Origin: Achromobacter veterisilvae | GTDB lineage: Bacteria; Pseudomonadota; Gammaproteobacteria; Burkholderiales; Burkholderiaceae_B | Assembly (NCBI RefSeq): GCF_900496975.1 | Contig: NZ_UFQC01000020.1 | Coordinates: 1 to 64,000 of the forward strand | Direction of reading: 5' to 3' | Length of the DNA: 64,000 nt | Shown here: piece after piece, positions 1 through 8,049 of the stretch | Layout of the letters: the number at the start of each line of letters is the position of its first letter | Numbering within the stretch: the first letter of the stretch is position 1 | Notes under the pieces: model-generated | The model's input: the letters and a program-made list of their open reading frames with translations, nothing else | Databases searched by the model: none | Told to the model about the DNA's origin: nothing | Made by a program: the position numbers and the translations under genes

Positions 1-1580
1 GCCGCCAGGAACGCCGACTTGGCCGCGTTGGCCGAATCGGCCGCCTGGCGCGCCTTGCGCAACTGCTGCTCCACGCGCTTTTTCGCCGTGACGTCCACAA
101 ACGCCGTCACCAGCACATCCTGGCCCTGGTAGCGCGCGCGCGCCATGCTCACCGACAGGTCCAGGCGTTCGCCGTCGCGAGTGGGAAAGGCGAGGTCCTT
201 GTGCACCACGGCGTCGGGCCGGTCCGCATCGACGCGGCCGTCGAGCCGGCGATAGTGCCGGGACAGTTCCGTGGACAGGCTCTGGCCCGGGGGCACGACG
301 ACGCGCTCGGCGGTATCGGCCATGGTCGGACTGCGCAGCAGGGATTGCCCCTCGTCGAGGGCGATCAGGCCCAGCCCCACCGGCGCGGTCTCGACCAGGG
401 TCCGGCTCAGGCGCTCGCTGTCGAAGACCCGCTGCGATTGCGCCACGGCCGGCGCCAGCACGCGCCATCTGACCAGCAACAGCAATCCCCACGTGGTCAG
501 GATGATCAGCGCCGCCGTCAGCAGGGACGCCAGGATCTGCGTGCGGACGCCCGCGGCGATGTCGCGCCACGACTGACCGAAGACCAGCATCCACCGCGTC
601 GTGCCCAGGGGCCAGGCGGCCCATTCGTGCCCGCCCAGGAACAGGGTGGGAGCGGTCTCGCCCAACCCTTGCGCCAACGCCGAGCGGGCCAGCGGCAGCA
701 TTGCCGGATCGGGCGTGTCCTGGCAGGACAGCACCAGTTCGCCGCCGGGGCCCAGCACCAGGCAGGGGCCCCGGTAGGTGGTCGCGGGCAGGGTTTCCGC
801 CAGCGTGGACAGCGGCAGCTCGAACACCAGGACGCCGAAAGGCTGTCCGTCCCGGCCCGTCAGCCCGGTCGCCACGCGCACGGCGCGCTTGCCCGTCAGC
901 GGGCTGTCGTAGGCGGCCAGCCACTGGAACACCGGCCGGCCCGTGGCGGGGTCGCGCCAGGCCGCGTCCGGCGCCAGCAGCGGCTTGCTGTCGTTCAAAG
1001 TCAGGGCCGGGAACAGGCGTTCGCGATCGGCGGCGATCCGTTCCTGCCACGCTTCTCCCTGCCAGGGGATGACGGACAGGACGAGAAATTTCCGGTCGGG
1101 GCTATACAGATAGGCGGTGAGTTCGCCGGCATTGCGCGCGGAGGTGGCCGCCGTGGGCGCCGCTATCTGTTCGGCCAGGCGCAGGTAGCGCGCGGCGGAC
1201 TCCGCGTCGTCCGCGCCAGGGGCCGAGAGCGTCAGCAAGGGCGGGACGTCTGGCGACGGCTGGATCCTGAGCAGGCCGGCTTGCAGGAGCTTCTCCACGT
1301 GGCCGGCGGCAGCGGGGCCCGCGGCCGCCCAGGCCAATTCGAGGTTCTGCACGCTGTTGCGCAGCGTGGAGGTGGCGCGCGCGCTGAACTCCATCGACCG
1401 GCGGGCGTCGATGGAGATTTCGTCTTTCATGCGGGAGAGATAGGAGCTGACCGACGCGGCGATTTCCAGCAGGCTCGCGGCGAGCGCCAGCGCCGTGATG
1501 GCCGCGCCGCCTCCGATGATCAGGAGATGCTGGTAGCGCCGCAGGCGTGCCAGCACGCCGTCCTGCCTGGTGGTCGTCAT
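1..1580 (-). CDS. Membrane sensor histidine kinase, N-terminal part (runs off the window)
   Basis: The reading frame opens at an ATG at 1580 on the minus strand and leaves the window still open after about 526 codons. It has an early membrane segment (around residues 18-42), a long presumably periplasmic region, a second membrane segment (around 350-370) and a PAS-like linker. The last visible residues, ARQAADSANAAKSAFLA, are the typical lead-in to the phospho-accepting H-box of a histidine kinase, which should lie just outside the window. It diverges from a response regulator gene 216 bp away, its probable partner. Long N-terminal sensors with a PAS linker usually belong to hybrid (RcsC/EvgS-like) kinases, but receiver or Hpt domains cannot be seen here. 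The signal sensed is unknown. Confidence 0.85.
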   Translation of the reverse strand, partial: MTTTRQDGVLARLRRYQHLLIIGGGAAITALALAASLLEIAASVSSYLSRMKDEISIDARRSMEFSARATSTLRNSVQNLELAWAAAGPAAAGHVEKLLQAGLLRIQPSPDVPPLLTLSAPGADDAESAARYLRLAEQIAAPTAATSARNAGELTAYLYSPDRKFLVLSVIPWQGEAWQERIAADRERLFPALTLNDSKPLLAPDAAWRDPATGRPVFQWLAAYDSPLTGKRAVRVATGLTGRDGQPFGVLVFELPLSTLAETLPATTYRGPCLVLGPGGELVLSCQDTPDPAMLPLARSALAQGLGETAPTLFLGGHEWAAWPLGTTRWMLVFGQSWRDIAAGVRTQILASLLTAALIILTTWGLLLLVRWRVLAPAVAQSQRVFDSERLSRTLVETAPVGLGLIALDEGQSLLRSPTMADTAERVVVPPGQSLSTELSRHYRRLDGRVDADRPDAVVHKDLAFPTRDGERLDLSVSMARARYQGQDVLVTAFVDVTAKKRVEQQLRKARQAADSANAAKSAFLA

Positions 1581-1796
1581 AGGATGGGGCGGCAGGCGCC
1601 GGTTCGCGCCGCCTGCCGGTCGCCTCGGGATAAATGCTGCCGACAGATTATGGCCCGCCCCTGCAAAAGAGAAGCTAGGGAATTCCCCTTTTGCGCCGAG
1701 CGAGCCCGAGCGCCGCTGTTCGATGGCGCCGCTTTCCGGTAAATTCCACTATAGAGGCCGCGCCGCCGGCCCCGCTCGCGAACGTACCCGGCGATC

Positions 1797-2462
1797 ATGA
1801 AAATACGCATCCTGCTGGCCGACGACCATCCGGCCCTGCTGTCGGGCCTCAAGCACGACCTGAGCGCCCTTCCGACGCTGGAAATCGTCGGCACCGCGAA
1901 GAACTCCGGCGAACTCATCGATCTGCTGAACCAGTCGTCCTGCGATGTGCTGGTTACGGACTACGCCATGCCCGGCGGCACGCATGGCGACGGCCTGGCC
2001 TTCGTTTCGTACCTGCGGCGCAATTTCCCCGCGTTGAAGATCGTTGTGTTCACGATGCTGGATACGCCGGCGATCGTCCAGGAACTGGCCAGGCTGGGCG
2101 TGGAATCCGTCGTGGGCAAGACGGCGGAAATCAAGCTTCTCGTCTCCGCCATCCATGCGGTCTACGCGGGCGCGCGCTATTTCCCGTCCGAAGCCGGCAG
2201 CGCCGGACGGACGTCCGCCCCAGGGGCGGGCAGCGCGAATCATGCCCTGAGCAAGCGCGAATTGGAAGTGGTCCGGCTCTATGTGTCGGGCGCTTCCATC
2301 AACGAGATCGCGGAACAGTTGAACCGCTCCAAGCAGACCATCAGCACGCAGAAGACGAGCGCCATGCGCAAGCTGGGAATAGAGCGGGACGCCGACCTGT
2401 TCCGGTTCGCCTACGAAACCGGCATCGCCGCGGCCTCGGACGGCCCGAGCGCGAAGACCTGA
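1797..2462 (+). CDS. Two-component response regulator, NarL/RcsB-like (REC + LuxR HTH)
   Basis: The 221-residue protein has an N-terminal receiver domain with acidic pocket D9-D10 and phospho-acceptor D55 in VTDYAMPGGTHGDG, followed by a LuxR-type helix-turn-helix (LSKRELEVVRLYVSGASINE onward, about residues 150-210). The insertion after the phospho-aspartate (PGGTHGDG) resembles that of RcsB. It is a cytoplasmic DNA-binding regulator, presumably phosphorylated by the divergently encoded sensor kinase at 1-1580. Target genes cannot be read from the sequence. It is followed by a strong stem-loop and the convergent phosphatase gene. Confidence 0.9.
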   Translation: MKIRILLADDHPALLSGLKHDLSALPTLEIVGTAKNSGELIDLLNQSSCDVLVTDYAMPGGTHGDGLAFVSYLRRNFPALKIVVFTMLDTPAIVQELARLGVESVVGKTAEIKLLVSAIHAVYAGARYFPSEAGSAGRTSAPGAGSANHALSKRELEVVRLYVSGASINEIAEQLNRSKQTISTQKTSAMRKLGIERDADLFRFAYETGIAAASDGPSAKT

Positions 2463-2476
2463 ATCCCCCGCCCGCC

Positions 2477-2521
2477 GGCCCGCGCGCTGCCCGGCCGCGA
2501 TGGCCGGGCAGCGCGCGGGCC
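2477..2521. terminator. Perfect 20-bp inverted repeat between convergent genes
   Basis: The arms at 2477-2496 and 2502-2521 are perfectly complementary, very GC-rich, and enclose a 5-nt loop. It lies between the stop codons of the response regulator (+) and the PhoX-like phosphatase (-), so it can act in both directions. It lacks a clear U-tract, so its strength as an intrinsic terminator is inferred from position and stem alone. Confidence 0.75.
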
Positions 2522-2528
2522 GCGGCGT

Positions 2529-4391
2529 TTACGCGCCGACGGGCTTGCCGTCGGTGCGCCGCACGACCACCGTCGCGGAACGGGCGTCGCCGCCGCCCGC
2601 GCGCAGCGTGTTCCAGTCCGTGTCGGGATGCTGGATGTTGATGAAGAACGTCGTCAGGTCGGGCGTGTAGGCGATGCCGGTGATTTCGCAGCCCAGCGGA
2701 CCCACCAGGAAGCGCTTGGATTCGCCGGTCTTCTGGTCGATGTAGTACATCGAGTTGTTGCCGAAGAAGTCCGTGGTGGACGTGCCGGTGCCGGCGTCGG
2801 TCTGCACCCACAGGCGGCCCTTGGGATCGACGCGGATGCCGTCGGGGCTGGAGAAGGTGTCGCCGTTCACGTTGCCGGTCAGATTCGGCGCCACGCCGTC
2901 GGCGGCGTCGCGGCCGGCCAGCAGCAGCAGGTCCCATTCGAAGATCGTCGCCAGCGGGGAATCGCCGCGCTCGTGCCAGCGGATGATGTGGCCGTGCGAG
3001 TTGTTGGCGCGCGGGTTGGCGGCGCTGGTGCGCTGGCGGCCGCCGTTGTTGGTCAGCGTGCAGTACAAGGTCTTGTCCACGCCGACCGTGATCCATTCGG
3101 GACGGTCCATCAGCGTGGCGCCCGCGACGCGCGCGGCGGCCTGAGTGTTGACCAGCACGTCGGCCTGCGTATTGAAATTGACGATCGTGCCGGTGATGAC
3201 CGTGCCGGTGGCGAGCTGCGTGAAGTTGCCCGGATCGGTGGCGCCGGCGGTGAGGTTGTTCTTGCCTACGGTCAGTTCGACCCAGTTGCCGCTGCCGTCG
3301 TCATTGAAGCGGGCGGCATACAGCGTGCCCTCGTCCAGCAGCCCCATGTTGCTGGCGCGGTTGGCCGGATTGTAGGGTTTGCTCGGCACGAACTTGTAGA
3401 TGCAGCCGGGCGTGGTGTCGTCGCCCATGTAGAAGGCGACGCGGTTGTTCGCGTCCAGCATGTAGGCCGTGTTCTCATGGCTGAAGCGGCCCATCGCGGT
3501 GCGCTTGACGGCGGTCGAGTCCGGGTCCTGCGGATCGATCTCCACCACCCAGCCGTACCCTTCGTCGGCCGGCTTGCCGACATCGCCCACCTGGTAGTGG
3601 TAGTTGTTCAGCGTTTCTTCGCAGGTCAGGTACGTGCCCCAGGGCGTATTGCCGCTGGAGCAGTTGTTCAGGGTGCCGACGACGGTCGCGCCGACCAGCG
3701 GTTCGGCGGGGCCGCTGACGTTGTAGACGGTGTTGCCCGTGTAGCGCTTGTTGTAGCGCGAGTCCGCCTTGACCGACCAGGCGCCGTCGCCGCCGCGCGC
3801 GATTTCCACGACCGAGACGCCGACGTTCGACAGGCGCGTCCTCAGGCCCTCGACGCCCTGGTCCAGCGTGGCGTTGTCCAGCGCCTCGTGGTTCAGCACC
3901 AGCAGGCCGCCCTGGTTCGGATCCACGCCCGCCAGCGGATAGAAGTGCATGCCGTCGTGCTGGCCGCCCGCCTGGGTTTCGGTGGCGGGGTAGGACTGCG
4001 GAATGCCCGCGTAGCCGGCCGAGCCGATCGCGCACTTGTCGCCGGCCGAATACAGCACTTCGGCCACATAGCCCTCGGGGACCGTGACGGTGTCCGCGAC
4101 GAGCTTGTCGTCCAGCGGCTTGAACGTGACGGAGTAGTCGGGGCCGGCCGGGCCCGTCGAGCCGTCGCCGCCGGTGGCGGGCGCGTCGTCGTCATCGTCA
4201 TCGCCGCCACAGGCCGTCAGCAGCGTCGAGGCGCCGAACACCGACAGCATCGACAGGCCGAAGCTGTTCTTCAGCAAGCTGCGGCGTTGCGGATTCGCGG
4301 CGACGATGTCTTCCAGCATCTGGCCCGGAACCGTCAGTTCACCCTGGGCTTCGCGATAGGGGGCGCGCAATTTGTCAGTCAAGTAGGACAT
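2529..4391 (-). CDS. phoX: PhoX-family (DUF839) alkaline phosphatase, Tat-exported
   Basis: The 620-residue protein matches the PhoX/DUF839 family in length and in motifs such as GTYLTCEETLNNYH and SSPDGIRVDPKGRLW. PhoX enzymes are calcium/iron-dependent phosphomonoesterases outside the cytoplasm that release phosphate from organic esters. The N-terminus carries a twin-arginine motif (QRRSLLK, R36-R37), then a hydrophobic stretch ending in LLTAC (C61), which could also be a lipoprotein signal, and an aspartate run. A Pho-box-like element lies about 75-90 bp upstream. The gene is convergent with the response regulator and appears monocistronic. Family assignment is firm; substrate range is inferred. 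Confidence 0.87.
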   Translation of the reverse strand: MSYLTDKLRAPYREAQGELTVPGQMLEDIVAANPQRRSLLKNSFGLSMLSVFGASTLLTACGGDDDDDDAPATGGDGSTGPAGPDYSVTFKPLDDKLVADTVTVPEGYVAEVLYSAGDKCAIGSAGYAGIPQSYPATETQAGGQHDGMHFYPLAGVDPNQGGLLVLNHEALDNATLDQGVEGLRTRLSNVGVSVVEIARGGDGAWSVKADSRYNKRYTGNTVYNVSGPAEPLVGATVVGTLNNCSSGNTPWGTYLTCEETLNNYHYQVGDVGKPADEGYGWVVEIDPQDPDSTAVKRTAMGRFSHENTAYMLDANNRVAFYMGDDTTPGCIYKFVPSKPYNPANRASNMGLLDEGTLYAARFNDDGSGNWVELTVGKNNLTAGATDPGNFTQLATGTVITGTIVNFNTQADVLVNTQAAARVAGATLMDRPEWITVGVDKTLYCTLTNNGGRQRTSAANPRANNSHGHIIRWHERGDSPLATIFEWDLLLLAGRDAADGVAPNLTGNVNGDTFSSPDGIRVDPKGRLWVQTDAGTGTSTTDFFGNNSMYYIDQKTGESKRFLVGPLGCEITGIAYTPDLTTFFINIQHPDTDWNTLRAGGGDARSATVVVRRTDGKPVGA

Positions 4392-4465
4392 TCCAACCTC
4401 ATAGAATGGCGAGCGATCCGCTCAGTTATTTGTCAGGAAAGCGGCAGCGAGGTTAGAAGCTGTGC

Positions 4466-4483
4466 ATGACACCGGGGTGACGA
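4466..4483 (-). promoter_or_regulatory. Pho-box-like direct repeat upstream of phoX
   Basis: Read on the minus strand the sequence is TCGTCAC-CCCG-GTGTCAT: two 7-mers spaced 11 nt start to start. This matches the layout of PhoB boxes (CTGTCAT, 4 nt, CTGTCAT-like). Matches to the 7-mer are 5/7 and 6/7, and it sits upstream of a phosphatase gene. PhoB control is an inference. Confidence 0.45.
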
Positions 4484-4520
4484 TCGCGTGAATTCCACTG
4501 TCTTGACCGACATGGTAATG

Positions 4521-4554
4521 GGCGGCCCCGGCCGCGCGAAGTGCCGGGGCCGCC
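4521..4554. terminator. Stem-loop after the beta-propeller gene
   Basis: A 12-bp perfect stem (GGCGGCCCCGGC / GCCGGGGCCGCC) with a 10-nt loop lies just past the stop codon of the minus-strand gene at 4592 and before the phoX promoter region. It probably insulates phoX from upstream readthrough. Confidence 0.65.
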
Positions 4555-4591
4555 GGGACTTTCCCTGCGGAAGCGGGGCGTGACGCGCGGT

Positions 4592-5863
4592 TCAGCCCAC
4601 GATCGGCGCCACGTCGAGCACGTACATCTGGCGCTCGCCTTCGTGCACGGAATCGATGCAGACCTGGGTGCCGTCCCGGCTCCACCGGGGATGCAGGTCG
4701 CAGCGGTTTTCCTTGGACAGCGCGGGGTCGGCGTAGAAGCTGCCCAGCGCGTGGCGTTCGCCGGTCCGCATGTCGTAGAGGAACAGCACGCGCTCGTGCG
4801 TGCGGGCGTCCGGATAGGTGTCGCTCAGCAGCCAGCGCGGGTTCACGGGCGAGAACGTCATGTGGCCGTTCTCGGTCAGCACGCCGTCGCCCACCACCTG
4901 CACGCTGCCGCCGGGCGCGTCTTCGTACAGGTGATAGTGGATGCTGCCGGCATGCGGTCCCCACACGATGATCGAACGGTCGTCGCGCCACAGCGGGTGC
5001 GAGATCTGGTATTCGGATTTCTCGTAGTCGAAGGTGCCGACCGCGTCCGGATCGAAATCGTCCGCCAGTTGCGGCAGGGGATGGTCGGAGCATTCCAGCA
5101 GGCGCATGTCGCCGCCGTCGGCGTTCATGGTGATCAGGCGATGCAGGAAGCAGGTCTCGTCCTCCACGCGTTCGGTCCAGCGGTGCAGGAACAGGATGCG
5201 GGTGGACGACGGGTTGACCTCGATATGGCTGACCCAATGGATGGCGCGCTCCATCGAGCCGCGCGGGTGGAAATTGCGCAGGTCCGCATAGCTGACCAGC
5301 AGGCGATGTTCGCCGCTGTCCAGGTCGAGCCGCCGGATGCCGTCGTCGGCGGGCGCGTTGGCGACGGGGCCGGGCGCGTGTTCGCTGTAGCCGATGGTCT
5401 GGTGCGTGATGTAGAGACGGCGGTAGTCCACGCACAGCGCGTAGCGGCTGTCGGGCGCCGCCACGTAGATGGGCAGCGGCAGGATGCGCGTCCGGCCGGT
5501 GGCGATGTTGTGGATGGCCGAGCGGAATCCGGGGTAGACGCCGCTGGCGTCGTCGCTGCGGCAGTTGTAGATCATCTGCGGTTCGGCCAGGCCGTCCAGC
5601 CATTGCAACTGGCAGCCCATCTGCCAGTTCCAGGCCGTGGTGCCGCCGACGGCATGGTAGCGGTCGCCGTCGCGCAGGTCGAAATACCCCACTTCGGCGG
5701 CCAGGCCCGGCGTGAGGCGAGCGTCCTTGAAGGGCGTGCGGTTGGCCAGCAGGTAGCGGCCGTCGCGGTGCCAGACGGTCTTGTTGTAGTAGCCGAAGAA
5801 ATGGTGATGGGGCGTGGCGCCCAGGCGGCGGCAGGCGATGGACGTGGCAAGCATGCGGTTCAT
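4592..5863 (-). CDS. TolB-like beta-propeller protein (oligogalacturonide-lyase-like fold)
   Basis: The 423-residue protein starts at the ATG at 5863, 17 bp after the Bug gene upstream, so the two are probably co-transcribed. It has no signal peptide. Repeated short units such as FDLRDGDRYHAVGG, RLDLDSGEHRLLVSY and LYDMRTGERHALGSFY look like blades of a beta-propeller. The opening HHHFFGYYNKTVWHRDGRYL and the closing HPRWSRDGTQVCIDS resemble TolB/oligogalacturonate-lyase-like proteins. No catalytic assignment can be made. Pairing with a solute-binding protein suggests a role in handling the bound compound, which is speculative. The frame stays open upstream over the Bug gene, but that extension is a shadow. 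Confidence 0.7.
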   Translation of the reverse strand: MNRMLATSIACRRLGATPHHHFFGYYNKTVWHRDGRYLLANRTPFKDARLTPGLAAEVGYFDLRDGDRYHAVGGTTAWNWQMGCQLQWLDGLAEPQMIYNCRSDDASGVYPGFRSAIHNIATGRTRILPLPIYVAAPDSRYALCVDYRRLYITHQTIGYSEHAPGPVANAPADDGIRRLDLDSGEHRLLVSYADLRNFHPRGSMERAIHWVSHIEVNPSSTRILFLHRWTERVEDETCFLHRLITMNADGGDMRLLECSDHPLPQLADDFDPDAVGTFDYEKSEYQISHPLWRDDRSIIVWGPHAGSIHYHLYEDAPGGSVQVVGDGVLTENGHMTFSPVNPRWLLSDTYPDARTHERVLFLYDMRTGERHALGSFYADPALSKENRCDLHPRWSRDGTQVCIDSVHEGERQMYVLDVAPIVG

Positions 5864-5880
5864 GGATAAGGAGCGCGCGG

Positions 5881-6870
5881 TCAGCCCGCGGTGATGTGTT
5901 CGGTTTCGATGACTTTGTTCCAGCGGGCGCGCTCGCGTTCGACGAATTCGCGCGCCTCGGCCGGGCTGTTGCCCACGGGCGTCATGCCCAGGCGTTCGAG
6001 GCCGGCGCGGAATGCCGGGTCGGCGTAGACGCGGCGCAGATCGGCGCTGATCTTCTCGATCAGGGCGTCGGGCACGTCCTTGCCGGCCGCCAGCGTCGTC
6101 CATGACGTGACGGTCAGGCCGGGCAACCCGGCCTCGGCGGCGGTGGGCACGCCGGGCAGGGCGGGCGAGCGGACCGCGCCGGTGATGGCCAGCGCCTTCA
6201 GCTTCTTGGCTTCGATGTAGCCGATGGTGGTGGGCACGTTCTCGAAGAGCAACTGGATCTGGCCGCCCAGCAGGTCGTTGGTGGCGGCGGAGCTTCCGCG
6301 GTACGGGATGTGCACGATGGGCGCCTGCGCGGCCATTTTGTAGAGCTCGCCGACCATGTGCACCGAAGAGCCCACGCCCGCCGATCCGAAATGCAGCGTG
6401 TCCGGCCTGGCCTTGGCCAGCGCGGTCAGTTCGGCCAGGGTATTGGCTTCCAGCGCCGGATTGGCCACGACCACGTGCGGCATCTCGGCCACGACGGTGA
6501 TGAGCTTCAGGTCTTGCGCGGGCTGGTAGTTGAGGCTCTTGTAGACGCCATAGGTGGCGTGCAGGCCGATGGAGCCGAGCAGCAGCGTGTAGCCGTCCGG
6601 ACCGGAGTCCGCGACGAACTTCCCGCCGATGTGCCCGCCCGCGCCGGGGCGGTTTTCCACGACCACGGACTGGCCGTACAGCTTGCCCAGGTGTTCGGCC
6701 AGCAGGCGGCCCTGGATGTCGGAGCTGCCGCCCGCCGTGAACGGGACGATGATGCGCACCGGACGGTCGGGGTAGTTGGCCTGCGCGTGGGCGGCGATGG
6801 GCAGCGCGGCGCCGGCGGCGGCCAGGCACAGCGTTTGCAGGATGTTGCGCCAGGAACGGCGTGGATTCAT
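5881..6870 (-). CDS. Bug-family (tripartite tricarboxylate transporter) solute-binding protein
   Basis: The 329-residue protein starts at the ATG at 6870, preceded by a GGGGA ribosome-binding sequence. It has a clear Sec signal peptide ending AAHA-Q. The Bug hallmarks are present: YPDRPVRIIVPFTAGGSSD, VVVENRPGAGGHIGG and a GPDGYTLLLGS motif. Bug proteins capture small organic acids or related metabolites in the periplasm, and most Bordetella copies are orphans without TctAB permeases, as here. It heads a two-gene unit with the beta-propeller protein and diverges from a LysR regulator that probably controls it. The ligand is unknown. Confidence 0.9.
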   Translation of the reverse strand: MNPRRSWRNILQTLCLAAAGAALPIAAHAQANYPDRPVRIIVPFTAGGSSDIQGRLLAEHLGKLYGQSVVVENRPGAGGHIGGKFVADSGPDGYTLLLGSIGLHATYGVYKSLNYQPAQDLKLITVVAEMPHVVVANPALEANTLAELTALAKARPDTLHFGSAGVGSSVHMVGELYKMAAQAPIVHIPYRGSSAATNDLLGGQIQLLFENVPTTIGYIEAKKLKALAITGAVRSPALPGVPTAAEAGLPGLTVTSWTTLAAGKDVPDALIEKISADLRRVYADPAFRAGLERLGMTPVGNSPAEAREFVERERARWNKVIETEHITAG

Positions 6871-6972
6871 GTGGCTTCCCCTGGAAGGTTGGGTTTGTCG
6901 CGGGCGCATCTGGCGGCGCCCTGGAGAATCCAGTGTAGGAGTCGGTATGTATTTGGAAAAATTCTTTTTTCG

Positions 6973-6985
6973 GCATAGGCTATGC
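6973..6985. promoter_or_regulatory. Palindrome in the Bug/lysR divergent promoter region
   Basis: GCATAGGCTATGC is a perfect 6+1+6 palindrome, 25 bp before the LysR start codon, in an AT-richer stretch between divergent genes. The size and position fit the recognition site of a LysR-type regulator that represses itself and controls the neighbour. The regulator-site link is inferred. Confidence 0.45.
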
Positions 6986-7009
6986 ACATTTGCAATACCC
7001 TGCGATGCC

Positions 7010-7915
7010 ATGAGCCGACCGTTGAATTTCCGCCAGATCGAAGCCTTCCATGCGGTCATGCTGGCGGGCACCACCACCGGCGCGGCGCAGATGCTGCGCA
7101 CCACGCAGCCTTCCATCAGCCGCCTGCTGGGGCAGGTGCAGCAGGCCAGCGGGCTGAAGCTGTTCGACATGGAGCGCGGGCGGCTGCGGCCCACGCGAGA
7201 GGCCAAGGATCTGTTCGATACGGTCAAGCGCCACTTCGTCGGACTGGAGCGCATCGAGGACCGCCTGGCGGCCATGCGGCGCAGCGGCAGCGGCGTGCTG
7301 CGGCTGGCCTGCACGCCGGCGCTGGGCCTGGGCGTGCTGCCCGGCGCGGTCGAGGCGTTCGCGCAACGCTATCCCGACGTCCACATCAACATGCAGACGA
7401 TGGGCAGCCAGTACCTGCGCGAGGGGCTGTTGCATGGCACCTACGACGTGGTGGTGACGGCGGCGCCGCTGGACGGCGCGTTGCTGGACCTGCACGACCT
7501 GCACGAAAGCGAGGCGGTCTGCGTGCTGCGGCCGGACCATCCCCTGGCCGCGCTGCCGTCCATCGACATCCTGGACCTGAACGAGCGCAGGCTGCTGGTG
7601 CTGAATGCGGACGACGACGTTTACCTGCAACTGCGCGGCGCGATGCAGGCGCACCGGGTGCTGCCGGCGTCCGAGATCGAGACGACCTATTCGTCGACGA
7701 TCTGCGCGCTGGCGGCCGCGGGCGACGGCATGGGCATCGTCAATCCCTACATCGCCGCGGTCTTCGCGGACCGCCTGGCGATACGGCCGTTCACGCCGCG
7801 CCTGCCGATCCGGGTGCGCATGGCCTATCCCGCGCAGACCGCGCCATCGACGGTGACCGAGGCGTTCGTGGAGATCCTGGCGCAGCGGTTCCAGGCGCTG
7901 CCCGGCCCGGGCTGA
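7010..7915 (+). CDS. LysR-family transcriptional regulator
   Basis: The 301-residue protein begins MSRPLNFRQIEAFHAVMLAG and contains the usual N-terminal winged helix-turn-helix (TTGAAQMLRTTQPSISRLLG, about residues 24-43) followed by a periplasmic-binding-like effector domain. Length is normal for the family. It diverges from the Bug gene, an arrangement in which LysR proteins usually regulate the neighbour. The start at 7010 gives the standard LysR N-terminus; an upstream in-frame extension has no family similarity. Confidence 0.9.
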   Translation: MSRPLNFRQIEAFHAVMLAGTTTGAAQMLRTTQPSISRLLGQVQQASGLKLFDMERGRLRPTREAKDLFDTVKRHFVGLERIEDRLAAMRRSGSGVLRLACTPALGLGVLPGAVEAFAQRYPDVHINMQTMGSQYLREGLLHGTYDVVVTAAPLDGALLDLHDLHESEAVCVLRPDHPLAALPSIDILDLNERRLLVLNADDDVYLQLRGAMQAHRVLPASEIETTYSSTICALAAAGDGMGIVNPYIAAVFADRLAIRPFTPRLPIRVRMAYPAQTAPSTVTEAFVEILAQRFQALPGPG

Positions 7916-8049
7916 CCGCGGGGCGGGAACGCGGATGCCGTTCGCGTTACTAAGCTGGCACGACCGTGTTTTACGAAAGAGCCCGCCATGTCCGCCGCCC
8001 GCGCCCGTTTCTTTTTCCGCCGCGCCATCCGCCGCCCCGGGGCGGGCCG

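Noticed and set aside
201..1742. 513-codon plus-strand frame at the window start
   Set aside because: Antisense to the sensor kinase whose minus-strand frame shows membrane helices, PAS and the lead-in to the H-box.
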